64,000 nucleotides of DNA from Lepus europaeus. Its lineage: Eukaryota > Chordata > Mammalia > Lagomorpha > Leporidae. The notes under the pieces were generated by a model, which saw only the letters and a program-made list of their open reading frames with translations, was not told the origin of the DNA and ran no database searches. This document shows, piece by piece, positions 23,148 to 33,553 of this stretch. Made by a program: the position numbers and the translations under genes. The stretch lies in assembly GCF_033115175.1 (NCBI RefSeq), contig NC_084836.1, forward strand, positions 83,108,253-83,172,252, read 5' to 3'. The stretch's first letter is position 1, and each line of letters starts with the position of its first letter.

Positions 23148-23830
23148 CACACTACCCTGTCTGCTGTGTTGATGCCAGCCAACCTTGTTGCAAAACCTAA
23201 TATCAGTCAAATCTCATGCGAACTCCTGCAGCATGTCTAGAAACTAAATTGTATGTATCCTAGAAGTGCAGACTTGGTTTAACACTTAAAAATAAGTTTA
23301 TGTTCATCTCCCACACTCATGAATTACAGGGGTGGAATAGTGTGATTATCTTCATAGATACAGAGAAAGTGTTTGATAAAATACAGCATCTGTTCATGCA
23401 AAGAATAAATGGCACTTCTTGAGCCTGATGAGGGATGTGGACAGCAAACACAGCACTGAATAACGAGACCCCTAAAACAGGAAAGGAAAAACAGGATGCC
23501 GCTGCCGTTCCTGCACTGCTGCTGGAGGCCCTGCCCTGTGCAGAAATTCAAGAAAAATGTAGAAGATAGAGAGACTGGAAAGAAAGGAAACTGTGAGTCA
23601 CATGCTTATGCATGTTTGAAAAAACGTTTCAAAATCTACAGATGTGTTATTAGAATTAGGCAAGGTTGCTGGGGGAAGCAAGCTCACCCTAAAGGAATCA
23701 ATTATACTTCTACAGACCAGCAACAAACAGAAAGTGACACTTAAGGGACACCATTTGCAAAGTGTAAAAAGTATGAAGAACCAAGAAATAACTGCAGGAA
23801 TATGTCAGACACCATGGTGTGCCTCACTGT
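22857..23830 (+). mobile_element. L1 ORF2 reverse-transcriptase region, decayed
   Basis: It matches the order of the L1 RT region: 'acaataccaggcccaaatgg', then poly-A, then 'tcatagatacagagaaagtg', 'tttgataaaatacagcatctg', and a later 'cttctacagaccagcaacaaa'. The catalytic region is broken by stops and indels. A 45-50 bp A-rich run (23098-23145) interrupts it and may be an expanded internal A-tract or a remnant of another tail. Confidence 0.75.
23098..23145. repeat. A-rich tract
   Basis: AAAACAAAACAAAAC units pass into an uninterrupted run of about 29 A. Confidence 0.9.
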
Positions 23831-24649
23831 CCTCTGTGTAAATCTGACCCTTTAGCCACATAAACCAGGAGGCGCTGTCCTGATAGGACGTCTGGTAGGT
23901 GACGCATTCTGCAGACGCTGGCTGAGGTGTGACTCCGGTCAGGCTGATACCCGGCTTGTGGCAGTGGGTGTCTGGTGGGCCAGCACCACACATGTGTTCC
24001 TGCCAGGATTCTCAATTCCTATCTGTAGACCCGTTGTCTTCCTTAGTAAGGTGAAGCCTGTAGGTGTCTAGTACGCCGTCAGAAGACTTAGGTCTGCTTC
24101 AGCATTACTTTTCCAAAGACAATTGTTTCGGAGAAACAAAACCCTGTCAATTCTTTGTGTTCTCCCCCGCCCAGGCGTAGAGATTGAATCTGAAATGGCT
24201 GATGAATAAGCAAAGGCTTACAATAGAATACATTTCTATTTTTAGTGTTTCAACTCTTGAAAATAAGTAGCATTGTTTCTTTAAAGTAGGAAATTAGATA
24301 TTTTTATCCTCTTAATGAAATGAATGATTTCACAGTCCATCTTCTACTTGCTGCATTTTTCTCTGGATTAAAAAATAATCATTACAGTTAAATTTTTAGA
24401 TCAGATATTCTGAAGCCCTCTTAAAAATGTTAGATAAAGTGAATAAGTATTTAAAAAGCACAGCTGAACTTGGGAGGTAGCCATGCACTGAGTGCGGGGA
24501 GTGGCTTAGAGTTCATCTCTGTGCTGACTGGCATAGGGTGTTGTCCATCAAAGTCATCGGCTTTCACCTACAGGGGAGCAGGAATGTATTGTAGATGGGG
24601 AATGGGGTCTTAGCCTTTACTTACAGCCCTTGTGAAACCTGAGCCTTGA
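23831..24649. other. Intron 1 stretch with no recognised feature
   Basis: No repeat or gene recognised. Bases 24170-24480 are AT-rich without an obvious repeat signature and contain TAATGA and TCATTACAG homeodomain-type strings. This could be regulatory or simply very old repeat. Confidence 0.5.
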
Positions 24650-26400
24650 AAGGATGCACCTTTCAGAAAAACACTGGCCTGGTAGCAAAGGACAGATGAC
24701 ATGGGGTGGGGAGCTTATCTATCTTGTCCTGAGGTTTTGTACCAGCAGGCCCATCCCTCATAAAAGTGCGTCCTGTCTGCTGACTTCCAAGGCCCGGTGG
24801 GAGCAAAGAGAAAGCATCTCTTCCGAGAGAAGCCACAAACCACCCCTCCCCTGCAAGACAGAAATCACTATTCAGGTTGGAAAAGAAGGTGATGAAGAGC
24901 AAAAAGGGAAAACATGGCACTGTGCAAAAAGACCTGACAGAACAAACAGCAAACTCAAAAGGCTTTTTACCGAGCTGGTTGGATGTAGCTGAAGAGAGAA
25001 TTGGAAAGTGGAGCACATGTTTGAGGAGTTTGCCCAAATGTAGCACACGGAGATCAAGGGCTCGTTGTGGACTTCTGACATGAAAGGTAAGAACATGGCA
25101 GTTTCCAGAGCACCAAGCGGACAAGGATTTTTCAGACTTGATGAAAAGGCCATGACTCCTCAAAGTCGGAAAGCACAGTGAAACTGATTAGAATAGATAC
25201 GCTTATTTGGTTGACTCCTTAGAACCCCAGAGATGAATCCTTAAAGTGATGAGAGATAAGGGAGTGTGATAAAGGAGTGACAGGTTTACAGCATGGGTCT
25301 CAGTGGTACTCCTCCTGCTAAGAGAAAAAAAAAAAAACAAGACAAATACAATAGTATCTTCAAAGCAGTGAGAGAAAGCTGTCAGCATGAAACTGCCCAG
25401 TCCATTCATGAAGAATGAAGGTGAAGTCAATTTTTCAGAGCTGTAAGGACACACAGTTTGTCAAGGAGAAAGAACTCACCAGTGTGGTGCTTGGGCAAGA
25501 CCCTGAAGGAGGAGGGGATACAAGAAGCAGTTGTGAGCAGATGGCAAACGTGTGCCAGCCTCAGCTACCTGGCTCCAGCAGCGTGTGGTGGGACAGGATG
25601 ACTTCAAGTCTTCTAAGTCCTGTTGAGAAGGTGGCTGGTGACAACAGTGAACTTTTGGTCAAGTATATATGTTAGGAAAATGTAAGCATAAAAGAGGACT
25701 CTGAAAAAAATTGAAATAGAATGCTCAACTTCCAAACCATAAAGGAAAAAGGATAATGCGTGAATAACCCCAAGAAGAATACAAACAAGGAGGAAATTAA
25801 CCAGAAAAAAAAAAAAGCATTGCAGAGAAGAAGCAGTAAATCAAAGTGCAGCTGAGTCCCATTACCTAGGGAACTCACAGAAGATGCTAGTTGACTAAAC
25901 GCACCAGTTAGAAAGACAAATTACCACACTGATCTTAAAATAAAACCCAGCTATCTGCTATTTTTAAGGGCTCCTATTAAAACATAGCAACACAGGGGTT
26001 GGAAGTGAAAGAATAACAAAAGACTTCAGGCCAATGTTAACCCCCCAAAAAGTTAGCAAAACTTTCAAAATAATCATGCAAACTAGACTTTAGTGGGGAA
26101 AAATTCATTATGAGGATATTTAAAATGGTCATTATAGAATAGTGAGGAAAAATAACAGCCACTTTACTAGAATGATTTAACAATTCTGAGTCTTATGTTT
26201 ACCTAACGAGATGGCCAGTAAGTCACAAACTGACAGATTTCAAAAAGAAATCAGAAACTCTGTGATCACAGTGGGAGAGTTAAGAGCTCCCAGAAGTTGC
26301 TAGAATAAGCAAGCAAAACACTGGCAAGGATCTGCGGAAGATCACTAGACTTGGATTAAGGATCCATGTAGAGCCCAGTGCTCCACAGACTACACGTCTC
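24650..26400 (+). mobile_element. L1/HAL1 fragment: ORF1 region and 3' flank, decayed
   Basis: 'agctgaagagagaattggaaag ... gcccaaatgtagcacac' reads like ORF1 ('gaagagagaattggtgaact ... aatgcagcaca'). It is followed by 'aagcagtgagagaaagctgtca' and 'ttcatgaagaatgaaggtgaagtcaattttt', resembling the 'ccttcaaaaatgagggagaaatt' block after ORF1 in HAL1-type L1s. No intact frame. Confidence 0.6.
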
Positions 26401-26614
26401 TTGATAAAAATTGACCACAGTCTAGCAAAATTCCCCGAATATGGTGTAGTCTAAATCAGTGTTTTATAGCTCTAGGCCCATCTTGTTGTGGGCCACAAAG
26501 TCAGTTTATTTGGTTGTGAAAAACCTTCTTAAATTTCTTGATGGTATAGAAAATACCAGTGCAGTGTGCATACTAAGACTTTGTTTTGTGAGGGTCTTGC
26601 TATTTACATGTGAC

Positions 26615-26662
26615 AGTATACATATACGTGTGTGTGTGAGAGAGAGAGATCGATCGATCCAT
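26615..26662. repeat. Compound simple repeat (TA/TG, GA, GATC)
   Basis: TATACATATACG, then (TG)n, then (AG)n, then GATCGATCGATCC in tandem. Confidence 0.85.
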
Positions 26663-26711
26663 GTCCTGGAACATGTATAAATTTTTTTGATTCATGGTTA
26701 AAAATCTGAAA

Positions 26712-26992
26712 GCTGGGACAGACGCTGTGGTGCTGTGGGTTGAGCTGCCGCTTGGGATGCCCGCATCCTGTGTCAGTGCATAGATCGAGTCCCACCTCTG
26801 CTGCTGATCCAGCTCCCTACTGAGTGTGGATCCCGAGAGGCAGCAGATGATGGCTCAGAGGCTTGAGTGCTTACCACCCCTTCTGGGCTCCTGGTTTGGC
26901 TTGGCCCAGTCCTAGCTGTTGCAGGCATTTAGGAAGTAAGTAGCACTCTCTTTTGCTTGGCCTTTCAAATAAATACAGTAAACAAAAAAACC
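26712..26992 (+). repeat. CSINE, sense, older copy
   Basis: GGGACAGACGCTGTGGTGCTG head, TGATCCAGCTCCCTACTGAG, GGCTTGGCCCAGTCCTAGCTG, and an AATAAATACAGTAAAC tail. The CT tract is largely lost. Confidence 0.83.
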
Positions 26993-27540
26993 TGACAAGT
27001 TGGACCTGTATCACACATAATGTATTCCTCTGGTAGCATAGCAGCTGAATTAGGATTTATCAATGATAATTCCAAACCCTGTCATGTATTAGGAAACTTA
27101 AACATGCTGCCAACTCACAAATCAAAAAAGATAATATGGGAATTAGAAAATTAAAACTGGACAATAATGAGAACACTGTGTTGTAGGTTGTAGGATGAAG
27201 CTATAGCTGTATTCAGAGGGAAACTGTGTCTTAAATGTTTGGTGCAAGAAGAGAAGGGCTGAAAATTAATGGATATCTGTCAAGAAGTTAGGAAAAACTG
27301 AATAAACCAATAGAAGATGGAGCCAGCAACAGTGAAAATTAATAATATAGATTGGATTACCAACTCAAAGGCTGGCTCTAGAATTATCATTGAGATTGAA
27401 TCCTCAGTTAAAAATCAGTGCTCTGGCCACCCTCCCCACTCCAGGGCAAAATCTGCAAACACGGATTCTGACGGTTTTGAAGGCGCATTCCTCCAAACCT
27501 ACAAACAACAGAAAGCCCCATTGTTATACTAACTGTCCCA
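26993..27540 (+). mobile_element. L1 ORF2 fragment, decayed
   Basis: 'gatgaagctatagctgtattcagagggaaactgtg' and 'caagaagagaagggctgaaaattaatgg' follow the ORF2 stretch 'gatgcagctaaagcagtgct...agagggaaatttat...agaaaagaagaaagg'. No frame survives. Confidence 0.65.
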
Positions 27541-27814
27541 AAGAACAGGGGAAAAGGGATAAGCCTTAGCTCCTTGCTGGAACTTGAGTGGCCCTCACAC
27601 CAGGACTGGAGGGCAGCCTGAGAATGCCCTGTGACCTTTGTCACTTACAGCACATGCAGAAACACCCCATAACATGGTGAACAAAGCTCTTTTCCATCAA
27701 GGAATGTTTATACCATAAAAGCCATCTGTGACTAAACCATAGAATATATATTACAGTTATTTTTGTTGATCTCTTGCTGGGCGTGATTTATAAATTGGAC
27801 TTTTTCATTGGTAT

Positions 27815-27894
27815 ACACAAAGGGTCTTTAAAAAGCTCATGGAAAGTGTATTGTGGAAAGCTATGCAAGGACTTCAGAATTTTTCCTATCAAAC
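27815..27894 (+). repeat. Partial copy of the element seen at 36270-36475
   Basis: 'ctttaaaaagctcatggaaagtgtattgtggaaagctatgcaaggacttcagaatttttc' (given in parts) resembles one half of the inverted-repeat element in intron 2 and is cut by the CSINE that follows. Family name not recalled with certainty. Confidence 0.45.
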
Positions 27895-28164
27895 TTACTG
27901 TATTGTATTTGAGAGGCACAGAGAGCTCTCATCTGTTGATTTATTTCCCAAATGCCCAACAGTAGCCAGGGCCCAAGTCAGGAGCTGGAAGTTCCCTGCA
28001 GGTATCCCACATGGGGTGGCAGTAACCCAGTGGCTTGAGCCATCACTGCTGCCTCTCAGACTCTGTATTAGCAGGAAGCTGGAATCAGGAGCCAGAGCTG
28101 GGAGTTAACCATGGGCAATTGGATGTGGGATGCAGTTGTCCCAACTAGTGTCTTAACTGCTGAG
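27895..28164 (-). repeat. CSINE, antisense, older copy
   Basis: TTGTATTTGAGAGGCACAGAG start, no GA tract, CCCACATGGGGTGGCAGTAAC, and GTCTTAACTGCTGAGCTAAGC head. Confidence 0.8.
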
Positions 28165-28178
28165 CTAAGCCCACTCTT

Positions 28179-28533
28179 ATTATTTTTTTTTTAAAGATTT
28201 ATTTAATTTATTTGAAAGAGTTACACAGAGAGAAGGAGAAGCAGAGAGAGAGAGGGAGGGAGAGAGGGAGAGAGAGGTCTATCTGTTGGTTCACTCCCCA
28301 GTTGGCTACAACGGTTGGATCTGTGCCAATCTGAAGCCAGGAGCCAGGAGCTTCTTCTGGGTCTTCCACATGGGTGCAGGGGCCCAAGGACTTGGGCCAT
28401 CTTTTACTGCTTTCCTAGATCATAGCTGAGATCTGGACAGGAAGTGGAGCAGCCAGGTCTCAAACCGGAGCCCATATGGGATGCCGGCACTGCAGACAGC
28501 AGCTTAACCCACTACACCACAGCACCGGCCCCA
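28179..28533 (-). repeat. CSINE, antisense, exact TSD
   Basis: AAAGATTTATTTAATTTATTTG, long GA tract, reversed body, and ACCACAGCACCGGCCCC end. The duplication CTAAGCCCACTCTT is perfect at 28165-28178 and 28534-28547. It was taken from the end of the preceding older CSINE, so this copy landed in that element. Confidence 0.94.
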
Positions 28534-28849
28534 CTAAGCCCACTCTTTATCTTTTAACTGCATTTTTAAATCATGAACTTTCTGAAGTCCTCTCTTGAAT
28601 ATACTTTCAAAATAACACCTGTTGTGTTGAGTGTCATCTGCAATTTCAAGCATTCCCTGGGGGTCCCCTGGAGATGGGGGTCTACTATATTGTAACTCAA
28701 CACATTTCAGATTAGAGGAGGAAATTGTCATGTGATAAAGAGAAACCATTGGCTGCACGTAAACACTGAATTGAAGAGTCTCTGTGTCACCCACAAAGAG
28801 GTTTCTTCCAAAACCCTGTGGTCAGCCTACCTGTGAGAGTGGCACATGG

Positions 28850-29601
28850 GCAGTGGGAACGGGCACGTGGAGGGAGGCTGCCCTCTGCCAGCTCTGTTAA
28901 GACAGGAGAGAGAAAGCAGAAACAGTAATACTGCCCCCTCCCCACACACGGGAGGGACCAGACAGGAAAAGGTGCTGGGTCATTCAGCCAATGAAGAAAG
29001 TCAGGTCACTTAATCCTTGTAAATTGAGGCTTGAAAATAAACCTAACTGCCAAAGGTATCACTGAAGCTTTCAGAAGAAAATAACTGACAGTAAAGGGAC
29101 TCCCGCCACCATATTGGGCGTCCCCAGGAAGGGACTCTGCGGGGGGCTGGGGCCAAGGACACGGGGAGATTGTTCACTGTGGGGAAGACCTGCCACCCTA
29201 CAGTTTTGTGTGAACAGCATAAACTTTAAAACCCAAATGTGTGGGTATGGATAATTGTGCTCTGGTTACGTGATATGTATAGGAGTTAAAATGAATGAAC
29301 TGAAGAAAGCTATGACCGCCTATAGGAGGAAATCTCAAGAAAAAAATTAGAAAATTGTGCCAGGTCACACCCAGAATAGCGTTCCTCACAGCAGTTACCA
29401 GGTTTACAACGATGTCATTACATTTCATTTGTGGAGACGTAGGCGTAAATAATGTGGAAGTGCTAAGTGACCCATTCTGGGTATCAGAGAAGACCAGAGG
29501 CAAATACAGCGAAATGGTAGGATTTGAGAAACCTGGGTGATGGGTAAATGGGTGTTCATATGTTTCTCCTTAGCTCTTCAGTGTTTGAATTGTGTTATAA
29601 T
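28850..29601 (+). mobile_element. Probable L1/HAL1 3' end, decayed
   Basis: The text around 29455-29600 ('aatggtaggatttgagaaacctgggtgatgggtaaatgggtgttcatatg', read in parts, then 'gtgttataata') has the form of an old L1 3' UTR end. The 5' limit is uncertain. It stops exactly where the next DNA transposon starts. Confidence 0.5.
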
Positions 29602-29930
29602 ACTGGTTGGGTATTCCTCATCCGAAATGCTTGGGATCAGAAGGATTTCACATGGAGGAGTTCTTTGACGTGGGACTATTTGATATGAGACATGCGATAA
29701 CTTAAGGAGGGGGCCCAGGTGTAGAGACAAGTTTGTTTGTATTTCACGCGCCGCTCGTACATGTAGCCGGAAGGTAACTTTGTGCAGTGTTTTTAGTGTG
29801 CCTGTGTTAGACTGCTATCACATCACATGAGATCCTATAGGAAATCTACTTTGGCATTGGATTGACGCTCATGATTTCAGGCTTGGGAGCATTTTGGATT
29901 TTCGGATAAGGCGTGCTCAATCCATATCAT
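29602..29930 (+). mobile_element. Tigger-type (MER44/Tigger7-like) DNA transposon
   Basis: Left end 'ctggttgggtattcctcatccgaaatgcttggga'; right end 'gagcattttggattttcggataaggcgtgctcaatcc' (in parts). The two ends are inverted versions of each other. The inner 'gtagccggaaggtaactttgtgca' matches the MER44-like interior that I recall. It is non-autonomous with no transposase frame. Confidence 0.7.
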
Positions 29931-31439
29931 TGAAAATAGCGCTGAGGCAGCCGTACCTGTTAGTCTCTCTTCGTCACTATTGCATTTTAGCTCTGTTGCT
30001 CCCTGGTGAGTCACTTGATGCCCAGGAAAAGGACGTGGAAGCTGTTCTCTTGGATCACCCCTCCCCATGGCTTCAGCAGAGGTCCAAAAGTGATTTACGG
30101 TGGAGCAGCTGGGTAGAGAGGAGACCGAACCCCAGGGGTGCTGTTGGGGTCTTTGCCTAAAGCCTACCCAGATCCCAACTGCTAAATTGGACTTGACTGG
30201 CTTGCTCAGCCTTGTGACTTAGCAGGTGTACTCCATGTCTAAAGAATTTGGCACTTTCACTACTTTTATTCCCAAATTCTAAGAGCAGAAGAAAAGCCGT
30301 TGTTTTGGGATCCTGGAGGTAGGCAATGAGTTGAGCCTGCCAAGTCTGGGAGTGCCCCAGCCTCTGTGTGATCTCCTGCCTCCTCCTCTCCAGGGCCCTC
30401 ATTTGTTTGCCCCATACTCAGTGCGTACTCAGAATAGTGAATCAGAGTGCCTTTTGCACAGAAGTTGCTGGAGTTGATGCAAGTAAGATTCCTTGTGGTC
30501 AGGCTGTAGAGGGTATGAGCAGGCACCCCTCGGGCGTAATTCCTTGCGTTCCTGGGCACGGTCCTGGGTGAAAGCCCCGGGTCCTCTTGCCACGGTGTGG
30601 ATTTCAGAGCAGAGAGCATCTTTGGGAGGCATCCCTGCTCTATCACTCCTGCAAGTTGGGGAGCTCCCTGGTGATGTGTCTGCCCTGCCACGCCAGCCCT
30701 GCCGAGCAGCAGAGAGCTAGCTGGTTTTCATTTTGACTTCTCTGCTCTCTGTGGTTACACTGCCTGAGCTGTGAATGTCTCTGTGTGTTAGCGCTTAAGA
30801 CTAGGGCTTTTCATTTTGCTGTGAAAGATTTCTTTTACTCAAGTCTAACTCGGGAATTAGTGGTGAGTATGTAATTTCTTTTTAAAGCGACTCATTCTGC
30901 AGAAGTTGGGAAGCCACGTTGGTGCTGCTCTAAAACATACATTTGTACGTGCTGTGGAAGAAAATAGTCTCCCCAAGTTTGCCTTGCTCGATTCTGTGTT
31001 CCCCGCCGAGAATGCATTTTTGTATGCCATGTTTGCCTGCGTGGAGTGAGATTAAAGGCTGAGTTTCCAGCCCTGGCCTCCCGGCTGGAGTTTCAGACAT
31101 TGGAAACCACGAGGCTGCACAGAACTCCACAGTCCTTGGCGGCAAACAGGCCCTGCCTTGTGGATGGCCATTGACTGGTCAGGGTCTGGAGACTGCCCAG
31201 TGCCAGCTACAGCTGCCCAGGGACCACCCCTCCAAGCACGTGGTTGTTGGGAAACCCTTTGTGGGTACAGAGCCTCAGCCAGGGCGCCTGGCCGGGAAAG
31301 GGCAGGTATTTTAGAGGTTTGTTTTTGTTTTTTGTCAGATGAATAGGATGAGTAGGGTGAGTATAATGTGGTTTTTGTCCTGAACACTTCCTTGATGGCA
31401 AGGTTCTCAGAGGTCCCTGTGTGACGTGGAGTGGCTCCG

Positions 31440-31900
31440 CGTGGTTCCCTGCCCTCCTCCCTATAGGGCCACCACAAAACACAGCGAACACCAGAGGTAA
31501 AGGGAAGGCTTATTGTCGGGTGGGGGAAACCCGACAGGCTGGAGGGAGAGGACAAGAGAGAGAGAACACATGTGTGGGGAAGCAGGTCCTATTAGACTCT
31601 TGCAGGGGGGTAGGGACATGGGAGCCGCGAGTCCTGCTAGGGTGGGGGTGGAGCAGACTTGTGGTTGGGCCATTTGGTCACCTGACTTCTAGCAAGCTAG
31701 ACTGGGTTCTGGAGAGGCCGAGCTTAGAGTACAGGGTGGTGGCTGGGCCAGAGCCTAAAACGGTGTCTGGGCCTTGAGATGGCGCTTTTAGATAAGATGG
31801 CACTGTTCAGCGAACACTCCCCACTGGATCAGTCCAAGGCTAAGTAGGTGAATTCCCTCTTCAGCACCTCGGCTTGGGCTCAGCCTTTGCATGAGGGTCA
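31440..31900 (-). mobile_element. Probable solo LTR of an endogenous retrovirus, antisense
   Basis: On the minus strand, a CT-rich run (TTCTCTCTCTCTTGTCCTC) is followed by GGGTTTCCCCCACCCGAC and then AATAAGCC, a decayed polyadenylation signal. This order resembles the R/U5 border of gammaretrovirus-like LTRs. No gag, pol or env sequence lies on either side, so it would be a solo LTR. Both boundaries are approximate and the family is unknown. Confidence 0.4.
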
Positions 31901-33532
31901 CACCCATGGCCACCCAGGGCCAGGGGTCAGAATCCACCTGGAATGTAAATGCCACCTGGTGTGGCATCCAGAGGCCTCTGTGCCTGCGTCGGGCTTCATT
32001 TGCAGTGGTGACAGCCAAAATGGACGGCGGGACCTCGGCCCCGCCCACGCCAGAGAGGCATCTGTGGGCAAAGTGAAGGGCACAGCTGCAGCCGATGGGG
32101 TGATGCTACACAGCACAGGCTGGGAAGCTAGTCTGGAGCACATTACACCCTCTTGCCACAAGGGTTTTACTTCTTAGAAAGGTGCGGTGAGAGCCTGCGT
32201 TGGGTGTTCAATGGGAGTGATCTCTTCTTGGAACAGAATGCCCACTGAAACAGGCTCATTTCTCATTCACGCCTACAGAGTGCCCTGAGGTCAAGTCTGG
32301 GATTCCTGGGTTGTTGAGGACTCCCCCGCCCCCGGCTTTTCCAGGCTGGTTCATACTTGGCATCATGCATGTTTGAGAGAACAGCATTTCATTTGTAATA
32401 AGATCTGAATATTTGGAACTCTTAAAGAAAGAGGAGTGGGAATCTCAGTGTCTGTGCCACCAACCAGCTGTGACTCACCTACCCCAGCACCTGGTGACTC
32501 CCTTTCTCCGCCCCACTCCTTGGCTCATTAAGATCCCTGCAGACCCTGTTTGTGTCTCACTGCAGTCCAGGGGCCTGGGACGGGTGATGGCACCCACAAT
32601 AATTGAGTGTATCCAAATAAATAAGTCTCCTGGAGTTCCCAGTGAAGTGGAAGTAGCCTGTGCCTCCAGCATGGAAGGTGTGGACCGCATGCCTCTGCCG
32701 CTGTGGACTTTGCAGGCAGAGTGGTTTGCAGGGTGTTGTCCAGCGTAGGACCTAGTGACTGTGAAAATCTCCACCTGGCTTGTTTCCCAGCGTGCAGATC
32801 ACGGCTCCATGATTTCAGGAGCTAATGCTGGCCAAAGCAAAGTGCGTGAGCTTTCAGGGTTGGAATGCACAGGTTTTTCTCTCTGACTCCAGGTAGCTGT
32901 GTGTATTGGTGCTGGGAAAAGGGGAGGCAACATAGAAGAGATGGCACGTGCACCAGGGTTCTGCTGCCAGAGCACGTGGCTGAAAGTGCAGGCATGTTTG
33001 GTGTGGCCCACTTGGTGTTTTTTGAATGAATTGATTTCACATTGAGAGAAGAAACAAAAGATTTCTGGCCCGATGTGAAAAATCAGACTTTCAACTCGGT
33101 GCTCACATTTCTGTGGTGGTCAGCTAAGACAGAGGGCTCCTACTGCCCACTTTAGGTGGGGCATTTTGTCCTCCCACCCATGCACACACACCCACCCACT
33201 CCATTGTCTCACACCTTGTTTGTGCATTACCCTTTCGTGTGTCTTTGAGCCTTACGGTGGGGCTGTCTTGTGCTATATCTTGTCTGAGCATTGTGTACTC
33301 AACGTGTAGACCTGCGCTCTGCCCCTTGCCCGCTAATAGGGACTGCTCCTGTCGTGGCCAGCCACTGCTCACTTTAAATGGGGCAGGCAAGAACGTGTGG
33401 CCTCAAAGCTTGCCTGAGTGTGTCTCTTCTCATGACCCCTTAAGTTTGGTGGCCCGGGCAGGGGTGGAAACTGTCAAATGCCTCAGTTTCTACAAAAAAA
33501 ATAAATAAATAATCTCCCTGTGTGTTTGGCAG

Positions 33533-33553
33533 GTGAAAGGAAAGCCAGCCAGG
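33533..33553 (+). other. RRBP1: RRBP1 exon 2, 5' untranslated part
   Basis: The acceptor CTGTGTGTTTGGCAG ends at 33532. Twenty-one untranslated bases lead to the ATG at 33554. An ATG-type start seven codons upstream would need intron sequence (the GTG at 33533 is not an ATG). The start context is AGGATGG, with A at -3 and G at +4, a strong Kozak context. Confidence 0.85.

Larger units (their letters stand above)
8898..33532 (+). other. RRBP1 intron 1
   Basis: About 24.6 kb, GTAAGA donor to TTTGGCAG acceptor. Bases 8898-9960 belong to the CpG island. Bases 9960-12410 and 12738-16267 are mostly unique sequence with one T-box-like palindrome and one MIR. Bases 16280-18470 hold five CSINEs. About 18990-29930 is a block of L1/HAL1 fragments, nested CSINEs and a Tigger-type element. 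Bases 29930-33532 are unique apart from a probable solo LTR at about 31440-31900. I see no coding exon in it; a small alternative UTR exon could be missed. Confidence 0.85.

Noticed and set aside
33533-33553. An RRBP1 start seven codons upstream of MDIYD
   Set aside because: That reading would begin with the GTG right after the acceptor. The ATG at 33554 has a strong context and gives the known conserved N-terminus MDIYDTQTLG.
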